The translations under genes and the position numbers were made by a program. Below, piece after piece: positions 55,832 through 64,000 of a stretch of 64,000 nucleotides of DNA (its first letter is position 1; every line of letters begins with the position of its first letter). Location: contig NZ_SJJR01000005.1 in the NCBI RefSeq assembly GCF_004331455.1, positions 124,001 to 188,000 on the forward strand, read 5' to 3'. The notes under the pieces are model-generated. The model did no database searches, was not told where the DNA came from, and saw only the letters and a program-made list of their open reading frames with translations. This DNA is from Micromonospora zingiberis. GTDB lineage: Bacteria > Actinomycetota > Actinomycetes > Mycobacteriales > Micromonosporaceae.

Positions 55832-55837
55832 GATGGT
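55832..55837 (-). promoter_or_regulatory. -10 box (TACCAT) for the TIGR03085-family gene
   Basis: Reverse-strand TACCAT ends six nt before the ATG at 55825, consistent with leaderless transcription and with choosing that start. Confidence 0.5.
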
Positions 55838-55986
55838 AGGCGCATTCCACCGCGGATCGGCCCGTCGCACGAAGACCGGGTTCATTCGCTCGGGGGTGAC
55901 GTCGGACATATCTCCGCGGCTCGGCGGGACGGGCGCGCAACGGTAAGGATGAGGGAGGATTGTGGCGGCTTACGGCGGGGGAGACA

Positions 55987-57852
55987 GTGGCGAGCGGGAC
56001 TAGTCGGGACGTGCTCGGTCGCGGGCTGGCCGTCCTGGGGCGGGCCATCCGGGAACAGCCGAGGATCTTCGCGGTCGCGGTCAGCGGCAGCGTGCTGTTC
56101 GGCGCGATGGTGGTCGCCAGCGCCTTCGTGGTCGGCCGGGTGGTCGGCGACGTGGTGGTGCCGGCGATCGAGCGCGGCTCGGTCGGGGTGGGCGGGCTCG
56201 CCCTCGCGGCCACGGCATTGTTCGGGCTCAGCGTGCTGCGGGTGGCCGGCATCTTCGGCCGGCGGCTCGGCGCGGGATACATGCAGTACCGCCTCCAGGC
56301 CGACTACCGGCGCCGGGTCACCCGCCGCTATCTCGACCTGCCGCTGTCCTGGCACCACCGCAACGCCACCGGCACGCTGCTGTCCAACGCGAACTCCGAC
56401 GTGGAGGCGGCCTGGCACCCGATCGCACCGCTGCCCTTCGCGGTCGGCACCCTGGTGATGCTGGTCGGGGCGGTGGCGTCGCTGTTCTTCACCGACTGGG
56501 CGCTCGCGCTGGTCGGGCTGGGTGTCTTCCCGGCACTGTTCGCGCTGAACGTGGCGTACTCCCGGCGGATGGCGCCGCGTCAGGCCCGCGCCCAACGGCT
56601 GCGGGCGGAGGTCAGCGGCATCGCCCACGAGAGCTTCGACGGTGCGTTGGTGGTCAAGACGATGGGCCGGGAGGGTCAGGAGACCGCCCGGTTCGCCGAC
56701 CGCGCCGGCCAGCTACGCGACGCGTTGATCTCCGTCGGCCGGCTGCGCGGCATCTTCGACCCGATGTTGGAGACCCTGCCCAGCCTCGGCACCCTCGCGG
56801 TGCTGGTGGTCGGCGCGTACCGGCTGCGGCAGGGCGCCATCGACGTGGCCGAACTGGTCAGCGTGGCGTTCCTGTTCACCGTGCTGGCCTTCCCGGTGCG
56901 GGCGATCGGCTGGGTGCTGGCCGAGTTGCCGCGCAGCGTCGCCGGGTGGGACCGGGTCCGCCGGGTGCTCGACGCCACCGGCGAGATGCCGTACGGCGAA
57001 CTGCGGCTCGACGCCACCGCCGCGCCGGCCTCGCTCACCTTCACCGACGTCGGCTTCGCCTACGAGCCCGCCGAGGCGCACCTGCCCGACGCGGAGGTGC
57101 TCGGCGAGGTGTCCTTCACCGTCCCGGCCGGCAAGACCGTCGCCCTGGTCGGGCCGACCGGGGCCGGCAAGTCCACCATCGCGGCGCTGGCCGTACGGCT
57201 GGTGGATCCGCGATCCGGCACGGTCCGCGTCGACGGGGTGGACGTGCGGGACCTGGCCTCGGACTCGCTGGCCGACAACGTCGCGCTGGTGGCGCAGGTG
57301 CCGTTCGTCTTCGACGACACCATCCGGGCGAACGTCTCGCTGGACCGGCCGGGCATCGACGACGAGGCCGTCTGGGCCGCGTTGCGGCTGGCCGAGGCGG
57401 ACGGTTTCGTCGCTGCCCTGCCCGACGGGCTGGACACCATGGTCGGCGAGCGGGGCACCTCGCTCTCCGGCGGGCAGCGGCAACGACTCACCCTGGCCCG
57501 GGCGTTGGCGGGGCGTCCCCGGCTGCTGGTGCTCGACGACGCGACCAGCGCGGTGGACCCTCGGGTGGAGGCCGCCATCCTGGCCGGGCTGCGCTCGTCG
57601 CCGAGCGGCGGCCCCGGCGCGTCGATCCTGGTGGTGGCCTACCGCCGGGCCACCATCGCCCTCGCCGACGAGGTGATCTACCTGGAGCAGGGCCGGGTGG
57701 TCGCCCGAGGTACCCACTCGACGTTGCTGTCCACCGTGCCCGGCTACATCGACCTGGTCACCGCCTACGACCAGGCCGAGGTCGACCACGAGCGCAAAGC
57801 GGACTACGAAGAGGTCACCCCACTGGCCTCTGGTCTGGAGGTAGAGCGGTGA
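55987..57852 (+). CDS. ABC exporter half-transporter with degenerate catalytic site
   Basis: The product (621 residues from GTG at 55987, after GGGGGAG) has six membrane helices and one ATPase domain. Walker A is GPTGAGKST (389-397) and the signature LSGGQRQR is canonical. However the catalytic Glu after Walker B is Asp518 (LVLDDATSAVD) and the H-loop His is Tyr552 (VVAYRRAT). This is the degenerate partner of a heterodimeric exporter. It overlaps the second subunit by GTGA. The substrate is unknown. Confidence 0.92.
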   Translation: MASGTSRDVLGRGLAVLGRAIREQPRIFAVAVSGSVLFGAMVVASAFVVGRVVGDVVVPAIERGSVGVGGLALAATALFGLSVLRVAGIFGRRLGAGYMQYRLQADYRRRVTRRYLDLPLSWHHRNATGTLLSNANSDVEAAWHPIAPLPFAVGTLVMLVGAVASLFFTDWALALVGLGVFPALFALNVAYSRRMAPRQARAQRLRAEVSGIAHESFDGALVVKTMGREGQETARFADRAGQLRDALISVGRLRGIFDPMLETLPSLGTLAVLVVGAYRLRQGAIDVAELVSVAFLFTVLAFPVRAIGWVLAELPRSVAGWDRVRRVLDATGEMPYGELRLDATAAPASLTFTDVGFAYEPAEAHLPDAEVLGEVSFTVPAGKTVALVGPTGAGKSTIAALAVRLVDPRSGTVRVDGVDVRDLASDSLADNVALVAQVPFVFDDTIRANVSLDRPGIDDEAVWAALRLAEADGFVAALPDGLDTMVGERGTSLSGGQRQRLTLARALAGRPRLLVLDDATSAVDPRVEAAILAGLRSSPSGGPGASILVVAYRRATIALADEVIYLEQGRVVARGTHSTLLSTVPGYIDLVTAYDQAEVDHERKADYEEVTPLASGLEVER

Positions 57853-59636
57853 CGGTGGTCGCGGAGGAGTCGGCGGGGTCGGAGCGGGCCGAGTCGACCT
57901 GGCGGACCTTGCGCCGTGGCCTGGCCCTCTCCCCGGAGTTGCGGGTCGGGCTGGCCGCCACGCTCGGTCTGGCGCTGGTCTACATGCTCGGTCGGGTGGC
58001 CGTACCGGTGGCGGTGCAGCAGGGCATCGACCGGGGCATCGTCGGCGGGCTCGACCTGAACGCGTTGTTCACCGTGGTGGCGGTGACCGCTGCGGTGCTG
58101 GTGGTGACCACCGCCTGCGGCTACCTGATGATGCGGCGGCTGTTCACGGTCAGCGAGACGGCGTTGGCCGGGGTGCGGGTGCGGGCCTTCCGGCACGTGC
58201 ACGACCTGTCCATGCTGCACCAGCAGTCGGAGCGGCGCGGTTCGCTGGTTTCCCGGGTCACCAGCGACGTCGACCAGATCACCCAGTTCCTCCAGTGGGG
58301 CGGCGTGATCCTGCTGGTGAACCTGGGTCAGTTGGCGGTCACCACCGCGGTGATGCTGGCGTACTCCTGGCAGCTGACCCTGGTGGTCTACGCCGCCTTC
58401 GTCCCGGCGGTCGTGGTGATCCGGCTGCTCCAGCAGCGGCTGGCCGGCGCGTACGGGGTGGTCCGGCAGCGTACCGGCGCGTTGCTCGGCGCGGTCGGCG
58501 AGAGCGTCGTCGGTGCGCCGGTGATCCGGGCGTACGGCATCGCCGGGCGGACCGCCCGCCGCCTGGACGAGGCGATCGACAGCCAGCGGCAGGCCCAGCA
58601 GAAGGCGATCCGGATCAGCATCCTGGGCAGCTCGGTGGGCGAGTTGGCCGCCGGTGTGGCGCTGGCCGGGGTGGTGGTCGTCGGTGTGTTCCTCGGCGCC
58701 GACCAGACGCTGAGCATCGGTGAGGTGACCGCGTTCCTGTTCCTCGTGACGTTGTTCATCCAGCCGGTGCAGATCGCCACGGAGGTGCTCAACGAGGCGC
58801 AGAACGCGATCGCCGGGTGGCGCCGGGTGCTGGATGTGCTGGACGTGGCCCCGGACGTGGCCGACCCGGGCGAGCGGGGCCGTACGTTGCCGCCCGGCCC
58901 GCTGGACATCCGCTTCGCCGAGGTGCGGTTCGCCTACCCGAACGGTCCGACCGTGCTGCACGACGTCACCCTGGACATCCCGGCGAAGAGCCGGGTGGCG
59001 GTGGTCGGCGAGACCGGCAGCGGCAAGACCACCTTCGCCAAGCTGCTCACCCGGCTGATGGATCCGACGGAGGGCGCCGTCCTGCTGTCCGGGGTGCCAC
59101 TGACCGACATCCGGTTCGACTCGCTGCGTTCCCGGGTGGTGATGGTGCCGCAGGACGGCTTCCTGTTCGACGCCACCGTGGCCGACAACGTCCGCTTCGG
59201 GCGCCCGGAGCTGACCGACGAGCAACTGGTCGCCGCCTTCACCGAGCTGGGACTGGCCGACTGGCTGGACGGGTTGCCGGCCGGGCTGGCCACCGGCGTC
59301 GGTGAGCGCGGTGAGGCGTTGAGCGTGGGGGAGCGGCAGTTGATCGCGCTGGCTCGCGCGTACGTCGCCGACCCGGATCTGCTGGTGTTGGACGAGGCGA
59401 CCAGCGCCGTCGATCCGGCCACGGAGGTCCGGCTGCAACGGACCCTGGACGCGGTGACCCGGGGCCGGACCACGCTGGCCATCGCGCACCGGCTCTCCAC
59501 CGCGCAGAACGCCGACGAGGTGATCGTGGTGGACCGGGGCCGGATCGTGCAGCGCGGACCGCACGAGGAACTGGTCGCCGACCCGGACTCCGTCTACGCC
59601 CTGCTCTACGCCTCCTGGCTGGAGCAGACCCGCTGA
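57849..59636 (+). CDS. ABC exporter half-transporter with canonical catalytic site
   Basis: The 595-residue partner has six membrane helices and an ATPase with GETGSGKTT, LDEATSAVD (catalytic Glu present) and AIAHRLST (H-loop His present). Its signature is altered to LSVGERQ (Ser492-Gln497) instead of LSGGQ. With the upstream subunit this yields one canonical and one degenerate ATP site, the arrangement known for heterodimeric exporters such as TM287/288. It is translationally coupled to the first subunit and convergent with a TetR gene. Confidence 0.93.
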   Translation: MTVVAEESAGSERAESTWRTLRRGLALSPELRVGLAATLGLALVYMLGRVAVPVAVQQGIDRGIVGGLDLNALFTVVAVTAAVLVVTTACGYLMMRRLFTVSETALAGVRVRAFRHVHDLSMLHQQSERRGSLVSRVTSDVDQITQFLQWGGVILLVNLGQLAVTTAVMLAYSWQLTLVVYAAFVPAVVVIRLLQQRLAGAYGVVRQRTGALLGAVGESVVGAPVIRAYGIAGRTARRLDEAIDSQRQAQQKAIRISILGSSVGELAAGVALAGVVVVGVFLGADQTLSIGEVTAFLFLVTLFIQPVQIATEVLNEAQNAIAGWRRVLDVLDVAPDVADPGERGRTLPPGPLDIRFAEVRFAYPNGPTVLHDVTLDIPAKSRVAVVGETGSGKTTFAKLLTRLMDPTEGAVLLSGVPLTDIRFDSLRSRVVMVPQDGFLFDATVADNVRFGRPELTDEQLVAAFTELGLADWLDGLPAGLATGVGERGEALSVGERQLIALARAYVADPDLLVLDEATSAVDPATEVRLQRTLDAVTRGRTTLAIAHRLSTAQNADEVIVVDRGRIVQRGPHEELVADPDSVYALLYASWLEQTR

Positions 59637-60236
59637 TCAGCGGTCGGGCAGCGGGCCGGTGAGGTAGCGCTGGACGGTGGGGGCGATCGCGGCGACCAGG
59701 ACGTCGGGGGCGGCGGAGGCGATCGGTTCCAGCCGTACGACGTGGCGCATCATCGCCAGCCCGATCAGTTGGCTGGCCACCAGCGACCCGCGCAGCGGCA
59801 GCTCCGCCGGGTCGACGTCGAGGTGGTCGAGGATCCGGCGGAGCACCTGCGTGGTGAGGAAGTCGCGGAGCAGCCGGGCGGTCCACTCGTTGCTGACCGC
59901 GGAGCGCAACAGGGCGATCCCGGCGGTGCCGGCGGGCGAGTCCCAGATCGAGAGGAAGGTACGCACCAGCCGCTCGCCGAGGCCCGCGCGGTCACCGGCG
60001 AGCACCGTGGGCAACAGTTCCCGGGGGTCGACCGGCGCCTGCATGGCGGCCAGGAAAAGCTGGTCCTTGCTGCCGAAGTAGTGGTGCACCAGCGCCGGGT
60101 CGACCCCGGCGGCGGAGGCGATGGCCCGGATGGTGCTGCCGTCGAAGCCGCGTTGCCCGAACGTGGCCCGGGCCGCGTCCAGGATCGCCTCGCGGGTCGC
60201 CGGATTGCCGGGGCGTCGGCCGGTCCGCCGTACCAT
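59637..60236 (-). CDS. TetR-family transcriptional regulator
   Basis: The 199-residue protein has the TetR helix-turn-helix (TREAILDAARATFGQRGFDGSTIRAIASAAGVDPALVHHYFGSKDQL split over residues 14-60) and a helical ligand domain. It lies 68 bp downstream of an ABC-2 exporter operon on the same strand, whose promoter carries a 9-6-9 dyad. It is therefore the likely drug-responsive repressor of that operon. Confidence 0.92.
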   Translation of the reverse strand: MVRRTGRRPGNPATREAILDAARATFGQRGFDGSTIRAIASAAGVDPALVHHYFGSKDQLFLAAMQAPVDPRELLPTVLAGDRAGLGERLVRTFLSIWDSPAGTAGIALLRSAVSNEWTARLLRDFLTTQVLRRILDHLDVDPAELPLRGSLVASQLIGLAMMRHVVRLEPIASAAPDVLVAAIAPTVQRYLTGPLPDR

Positions 60237-60303
60237 CGTCCTCCTTCGTTCGGTGCCACGCCCCCGTCCGGCCCCGGCTGGACGTCGGGGCCGGACGAGC
60301 GCG

Positions 60304-61059
60304 TCAACTGCTGCGTCGTCGCAGGGTGGCCGCGGCGAGCACCAGGGCCAGCACCGCCGCGGCGGCGACCACGACCACGTCGCGCCACATCGTCGCGGTC
60401 GGTTCGGCGTGCGCGCCGACCTCCTGAAGGGCCTCGACGGCGTACGTCAGGGGCAGCACGTCGCTGATCGCCTGCAACCAGCCGGACATCTGGTCACGCG
60501 GGACGAACAACCCGCAGAGCAGCAACTGCGGTGCGACCACGACCGGCATGAACTGTACGGCCTGGAACTCGGTGCGGGCGAAGGCGCTGCACAGCAGCCC
60601 GAGCGCCACGGCGAGCACCGCGTTCAACGCGGCGATCATGATCACCAGCCCGATGCTGCCGGCGGTGTGCAGGTCGAAGACCCAGTACGCCACGGCCGAG
60701 GCGATGGTGGCCTGCACCGCACCGGCCAGCCCGAAGGCGATGCCGTACCCGAAGAGCAGGTCGGCCTTGCCCAGCGGGGTGGTCAGCAGCCGTTCCAGCG
60801 TGCCGGTGGTCCGCTCGCGGAGCATGGCGATGCTGGTCACCAGGAACATGATGATGAACGGGAAGAAGCCGAGCATCACCAGTGCGATCCGGTCGAAGGC
60901 GGATGGCGCTCCGGGCCCGGCGGGCTGGTCGACGTACATGTAGTAGACCAGGGTGAGCAGTGCGCTGGGCACGATCACCAGCAGGGCCACGGTCCGCCGG
61001 TCGTGGCGCAGTTGGCGCAGGATGCGCCCGACGGTGGCGAACAGGATCCGCACGTTCAC
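60304..61059 (-). CDS. ABC-2 type exporter permease
   Basis: The product (251 residues from GTG at 61059) has six membrane helices. The segment SIAMLRERTTGTLERLLTTPLGKADLLFGYG is characteristic of drug-export ABC-2 permeases (DrrB/YadH type). Its start overlaps the ATPase gene stop by GTGA, so the two form one transporter. Confidence 0.9.
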   Translation of the reverse strand: MNVRILFATVGRILRQLRHDRRTVALLVIVPSALLTLVYYMYVDQPAGPGAPSAFDRIALVMLGFFPFIIMFLVTSIAMLRERTTGTLERLLTTPLGKADLLFGYGIAFGLAGAVQATIASAVAYWVFDLHTAGSIGLVIMIAALNAVLAVALGLLCSAFARTEFQAVQFMPVVVAPQLLLCGLFVPRDQMSGWLQAISDVLPLTYAVEALQEVGAHAEPTATMWRDVVVVAAAAVLALVLAAATLRRRSS

Positions 61060-61790
61060 GACGCCTCCCCGGTACGGCCCGGCTCGCCCGCCTTGATCAG
61101 TCGCAGGAATGCCTCGTCGAGGTCCTCCACCCCGGCGGCGGCGCGGACGGCATCCGGTGTGTCGTCGGCGATCAGCCGCCCGTCGCGGATCAGCAGCAGC
61201 CGGTCGCAGCGGGCCGCCTCGTCCATCACGTGACTCGACACCAGCAGGGTCTTCCCGGTCGCGGCCAGTTCGTGGAAGCGGGCCCAGAGGTCGGCGCGCA
61301 GCACCGGATCCTGGCCGACCGTCGGCTCGTCCAGCACGACCAGTTCCGGCTCGCCGACCAGGGCGCAGGCCAGTGACGCGCGGCTGCGCTGCCCACCGGA
61401 GAGGTTGCCCACCAACTGCCGCGCCGCCGAGGCCAGCCCGACGTCGGTCACGGCGCGGTCCGCCTCGACGTGACCACGGCCGTGCAGGGCGGCGAAGTAG
61501 CGGGCGTTCTCCCGGACCGTCAGGTCGGCGTAGACGCTCGGCGCCTGGGTCAGGTAGCCGACCCGGTGACGCAGGGCTGCGGCGCCGGCCGGCTGACCCA
61601 GCACGGTCACCGTGCCGGCCGCGATCACCTGAACCCCGACGATCGCCCGCATCAGGGTGGTCTTGCCGCTTCCGCTCGGCCCCAGCAACCCGGTGACCGA
61701 GCCACGGGGCACGACGGCGTCGATGCCGTCCAGTACTCGCCGTCGGCCCCGGTTCACGACCAGGCTCCGGACGGCGATCGCGTCGTCCAT
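61056..61790 (-). CDS. ABC exporter ATPase subunit
   Basis: The 244-residue ATPase has Walker A GPSGSGKTT, signature LSGGQRSR, Walker B VVLDEPTVGQDP and H-loop VSSHVMDEA. ATG at 61790 follows GGGAGGTGGACG. It is the first gene of an ATPase-permease-TetR unit. By family it exports drugs or lipids; the substrate is unknown. Confidence 0.92.
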   Translation of the reverse strand: MDDAIAVRSLVVNRGRRRVLDGIDAVVPRGSVTGLLGPSGSGKTTLMRAIVGVQVIAAGTVTVLGQPAGAAALRHRVGYLTQAPSVYADLTVRENARYFAALHGRGHVEADRAVTDVGLASAARQLVGNLSGGQRSRASLACALVGEPELVVLDEPTVGQDPVLRADLWARFHELAATGKTLLVSSHVMDEAARCDRLLLIRDGRLIADDTPDAVRAAAGVEDLDEAFLRLIKAGEPGRTGEAS

Positions 61791-61819
61791 CGTCCACCTC
61801 CCGAAAACTCATCATCTGT

Positions 61820-61843
61820 TGAACTCAACGCTAGTTGAGTTCA
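61820..61843 (-). promoter_or_regulatory. TetR-type operator upstream of the ABC-2 operon
   Basis: TGAACTCAA-N6-TTGAGTTCA is a perfect 9-bp dyad. It lies 30 bp upstream of the ATPase start, where it would overlap the promoter. The adjacent TetR gene is the obvious ligand. Confidence 0.75.
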
Positions 61844-62037
61844 CCTCGCCAGAGCAAGGGGCGGCTGGGGGCGATGGGGACCTGGGCCAAAATCCGAGTC
61901 GAGTGGGCGGGGTCCGCCGGTGGGTTGAAACGCCCGTCAAGGCGCGAATGCCATACCACGGGCGAGAGCCTTGCTAACGGACACCAGGTCCGTCATCGGG
62001 CATTGCACCCTGATCGGACCTGCGGCAGGATGATCCA

Positions 62038-63366
62038 GTGGATCACGCTCCGTCACCGGACAGTGGGTTTTTCGACGACTGGACCGCGCGGCTGCGGGCG
62101 AGCGCCGACCGGCCCGTGGTGGGCATCCTGCTCCGCGGCAGCCACGCCCGACGGGCCGCCACCGCGCACAGCGACGTCGACGTCGACGTGCTGGTCGGCG
62201 GGGCACCGTACGCGGTCCGCCGGGCCTACTTCGCGGAGCATTCCGGTCGGCTCACCCACGTCTCGGTCGCCGCTCGGGACGTCCGCTCCTGGGTGACCCG
62301 GCTGGGCGAGCCGGCCGACTGGGCGTTCGGCCTGCCCGTGACGGCCCCCGCCCGGCTGCTCTGGGCGGATCCGTACTGGCGGACCCGGATCGACCTGCCG
62401 GTGCTCTGCCAGCCGGCCGACGAACCCCGGCTGGAGGAACTGATCGCCACCCTCGGCAAGGTGGCCTCGGCCCGGGACGCCGACGACCCGCTCGGGGTCC
62501 GGCTGGCCGCCGCCGACCTGGCCCGGCTCTGCCCGTCGGTGCTGCGGTTGGCGAACCCCGCCGTGCGGGTGGTGTCCCGCCGGCTGGCCTTCGCCGCCGC
62601 GCTCGACCTACCCGTCGCGCCGCCCGGCTACCGGGAGGACATGCTGCGCTGCCTCGGGCTGCGGCCCGGCTCGACCGGCCAACTGTGGGCCGCCGCGGCC
62701 CGCCTGGTGACCGGCACGCTTCCGCTGATCCGCCCCTACGCCGCCGAGGTGGCCGAGGCCGCCGGCCCGGATCTCGCCGACGCACTGCTCGACGGCCGAC
62801 TGGAGCGCTACGTGGCCCAGTTGGGGCGGCCCGCCGCGGTGGCTCCGGCCGGCGGTCCGGAGCCCGCCACCGGGCCGCCGTCCGGCAGTCGGGAGCCCGC
62901 TGGGGTACCCGCTCCGCGTACGGGACAATGGGTCACTGTGCCCGTACCTGACGCGCCGGTGACCGGCGCCCACCGCGAAGTGCCGCAGCCGCCCGGCGGC
63001 CCGGACCGGCCGTCCCGGCTCGATCCGGCGATCGCCGCCCGGCTGCGACGTACCCCCGACGGCCTGGTGGCCGCCGTGGTCCGCCAGCACGACAGCGGCG
63101 AGGTGCTGATGGTGGCCTGGATGGACGACGAGGCCCTGCACCGGACGCTGACCACCGGTCGGGCCACCTACTGGTCGCGCAGCCGCCGGGAGTACTGGGT
63201 CAAGGGCGCCACCTCCGGCCACCACCAGTACGTCCGCTCGGTGGCCCTGGACTGCGACGGCGACGCCGTGCTGGTCAGCGTCGAGCAGGTGGGCGCCGCC
63301 TGCCACACCGGTCAGCGCACCTGCTTCTCCACCGAACTTCCCGTCACCGGGGAGGTGACCTCGTGA
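62038..63366 (+). CDS. nucleotidyltransferase-like domain read through in frame into HisI
   Basis: The uninterrupted 442-codon frame begins with GTG at 62038 (AGGAT upstream). Residues 25-55 carry [18 protein letters not shown] (Gly34-Ser35 ... Asp46, Asp48), the pol-beta nucleotidyltransferase signature. A helical region follows to about 270, then a Pro/Gly/Ala-rich linker (275-320) and a complete HisI domain (320-442). No stop codon separates the two. Either this is a real fusion, or hisI is translated separately from the GTG at 62938, which has its own -10-like box. The upstream domain has no known link to histidine synthesis. Confidence 0.75.
   Translation: MDHAPSPDSGFFDDWTARLRASADRPVVGILLRGSHARRAATAHSDVDVDVLVGGAPYAVRRAYFAEHSGRLTHVSVAARDVRSWVTRLGEPADWAFGLPVTAPARLLWADPYWRTRIDLPVLCQPADEPRLEELIATLGKVASARDADDPLGVRLAAADLARLCPSVLRLANPAVRVVSRRLAFAAALDLPVAPPGYREDMLRCLGLRPGSTGQLWAAAARLVTGTLPLIRPYAAEVAEAAGPDLADALLDGRLERYVAQLGRPAAVAPAGGPEPATGPPSGSREPAGVPAPRTGQWVTVPVPDAPVTGAHREVPQPPGGPDRPSRLDPAIAARLRRTPDGLVAAVVRQHDSGEVLMVAWMDDEALHRTLTTGRATYWSRSRREYWVKGATSGHHQYVRSVALDCDGDAVLVSVEQVGAACHTGQRTCFSTELPVTGEVTS
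62924..62929 (+). promoter_or_regulatory. candidate -10 box (GACAAT) for internal hisI start
   Basis: GACAAT ends eight nt before the GTG at 62938, the spacing seen for other leaderless starts in this window. Its first base departs from TAnnnT. Confidence 0.4.
62938..63366 (+). CDS. hisI: phosphoribosyl-AMP cyclohydrolase
   Basis: From GTG at 62938 the product is 142 residues, a normal length for HisI. It hydrolyses phosphoribosyl-AMP in histidine synthesis. Diagnostic segments are [28 protein letters not shown], the VKGATSGH motif, [21 protein letters not shown] and the zinc Cys residues in [10 protein letters not shown]. The same frame is open upstream into a nucleotidyltransferase-like domain. 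Its stop overlaps the trpE start (GTGA). Confidence 0.93.
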   Translation: MPVPDAPVTGAHREVPQPPGGPDRPSRLDPAIAARLRRTPDGLVAAVVRQHDSGEVLMVAWMDDEALHRTLTTGRATYWSRSRREYWVKGATSGHHQYVRSVALDCDGDAVLVSVEQVGAACHTGQRTCFSTELPVTGEVTS

Positions 63367-64000
63367 CCGACGGCCGGGTGAGCCCGGACGAGGCCACCTT
63401 CACCGAACTGGCCGCCCGCTGGCGGGTCGTGCCGGTGACCCGCCGGCTGCTCGCCGACGCGGAGACACCGGTCGGGGTCTACCGCAAGCTCGCCGGTGGC
63501 CCCGGCACCTTCCTGCTCGAATCCGCCGAGCAGGGGGTCGGCTCGGCCGGGCTGGCCTGGGCCAGGTACTCCTTCGTCGGCGTACGCAGCAGCGCCACGC
63601 TGGTCGAGCGGGACGGCGAGGCGGCCTGGCTCGGCACGCCGCCGGCCGGGGTGCCGGTCAGCGGCGACCCCGTCGAGGCGCTGCGGCAGACGGTCGCCGC
63701 GCTGGCCGGCCCGCCCAGCGACCCGGAAGGCGGGATGCCGCCGCTGACCGGGGGCATGGTGGGCTACCTCGGCTACGACCTGATCCGGCGGTTCGAGCGG
63801 CTGCCCGCACTCACCGAGGACGACCTGGCCGTGCCCGAGTTGGGCATGATGCTCGCCACCGACCTGGTGGTGCTGGACCACTTCGACGGCTCGGCGATCC
63901 TGGTCGCCAACGCGATCCTGCCGCCGTTGGACGAGCCGGGCCGCGCGGCGCTGGTGACCGCCGCGTACCACCACGCGGTGGGCCGGCTGGACGCGATGAC
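63363..64000 (+). CDS. trpE: anthranilate synthase component I (5' part, cut by window end)
   Basis: The visible 212 residues from GTG at 63363 correspond to the N-terminal domain of Trp[25 protein letters not shown] contains the ESAE...W.RYSF tryptophan-feedback motif, and [19 protein letters not shown] is typical. The chorismate-binding domain lies beyond the window. It overlaps hisI by GTGA, which couples histidine and tryptophan genes, in keeping with PriA serving both pathways. Confidence 0.93.
   Translation, partial: MTDGRVSPDEATFTELAARWRVVPVTRRLLADAETPVGVYRKLAGGPGTFLLESAEQGVGSAGLAWARYSFVGVRSSATLVERDGEAAWLGTPPAGVPVSGDPVEALRQTVAALAGPPSDPEGGMPPLTGGMVGYLGYDLIRRFERLPALTEDDLAVPELGMMLATDLVVLDHFDGSAILVANAILPPLDEPGRAALVTAAYHHAVGRLDAM

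Overview
The window is high-GC actinobacterial chromosome. Gene content, frequent GTG starts, ATGA/GTGA stop-start overlaps and the interspersed repeats suggest Micromonosporaceae, most likely Micromonospora or a close relative; this is inference from family knowledge, with no database search. I see no tRNA, rRNA or CRISPR array.

Layout. 1-7.5 kb: dinB, a DUF3040 membrane protein, and a reverse-strand block of MoxR ATPase, DUF58 protein and TgpA-like transglutaminase. 7.3-11.1 kb: leuS behind a candidate leucine attenuator, then repeats and a broken NUDIX gene. 11.1-13.8 kb: reverse-strand murT-gatD (lipid II amidation) plus a VTT-family membrane protein. 14.0-34.7 kb: the division and cell-wall (dcw) cluster: mraZ, rsmH, ftsL, ftsI, [IS5-family insertion], murE, murF, mraY, ftsW, murG, murC, ftsQ, ftsZ, yggS, sepF, yggT, divIVA and two small genes. 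murD is missing from its usual place between mraY and ftsW, and no ylmD-type gene lies between ftsZ and yggS. 35.0-41.2 kb: a DksA/TraR zinc-finger protein, lspA, an RluA-family synthase, a ParA/MinD-like ATPase, a DUF2567-like protein and a LON-domain protein. 41.3-47.4 kb: hisD-hisC-hisB-(small membrane protein)-hisH-(small membrane protein)-hisA/priA-hisF. 47.4-62.9 kb: accessory genes between hisF and hisI: a MITE-like element, a winged-helix-like protein, a divergent yczE/MocR pair, LtrA, an acyl-CoA ligase, an orphan terpene synthase, a TIGR03085-type protein, a heterodimeric ABC exporter, and a TetR/ABC-2 exporter set with a clear operator. 62.9-64.0 kb: hisI, in frame with an upstream nucleotidyltransferase-like domain, then trpE cut by the window edge.

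How the genes work together. MurE, MurF, MraY, MurG and MurC build lipid II; MurT-GatD amidates its D-glutamate; FtsW and FtsI use it at the septum with FtsL and FtsQ; FtsZ and SepF form the ring, and DivIVA marks poles and septa. The His genes form one pathway, and HisA is expected to be the dual HisA/TrpF enzyme (PriA), which links it to the trpE at the right edge.

Most notable non-coding signals: (1) a leaderless 12-codon Leu-rich leader peptide followed by two hairpins before leuS; (2) three 10-bp-spaced MraZ-type boxes over the mraZ promoter, with a mirrored pair upstream; (3) four long imperfect palindromes, each beside G-rich or C-rich tracts; (4) several unrelated repeat families, plus the IS, that sit exactly on the stop codon of the preceding gene; (5) many starts with a TAnnnT-like -10 box 6-8 nt upstream, indicating leaderless mRNAs.
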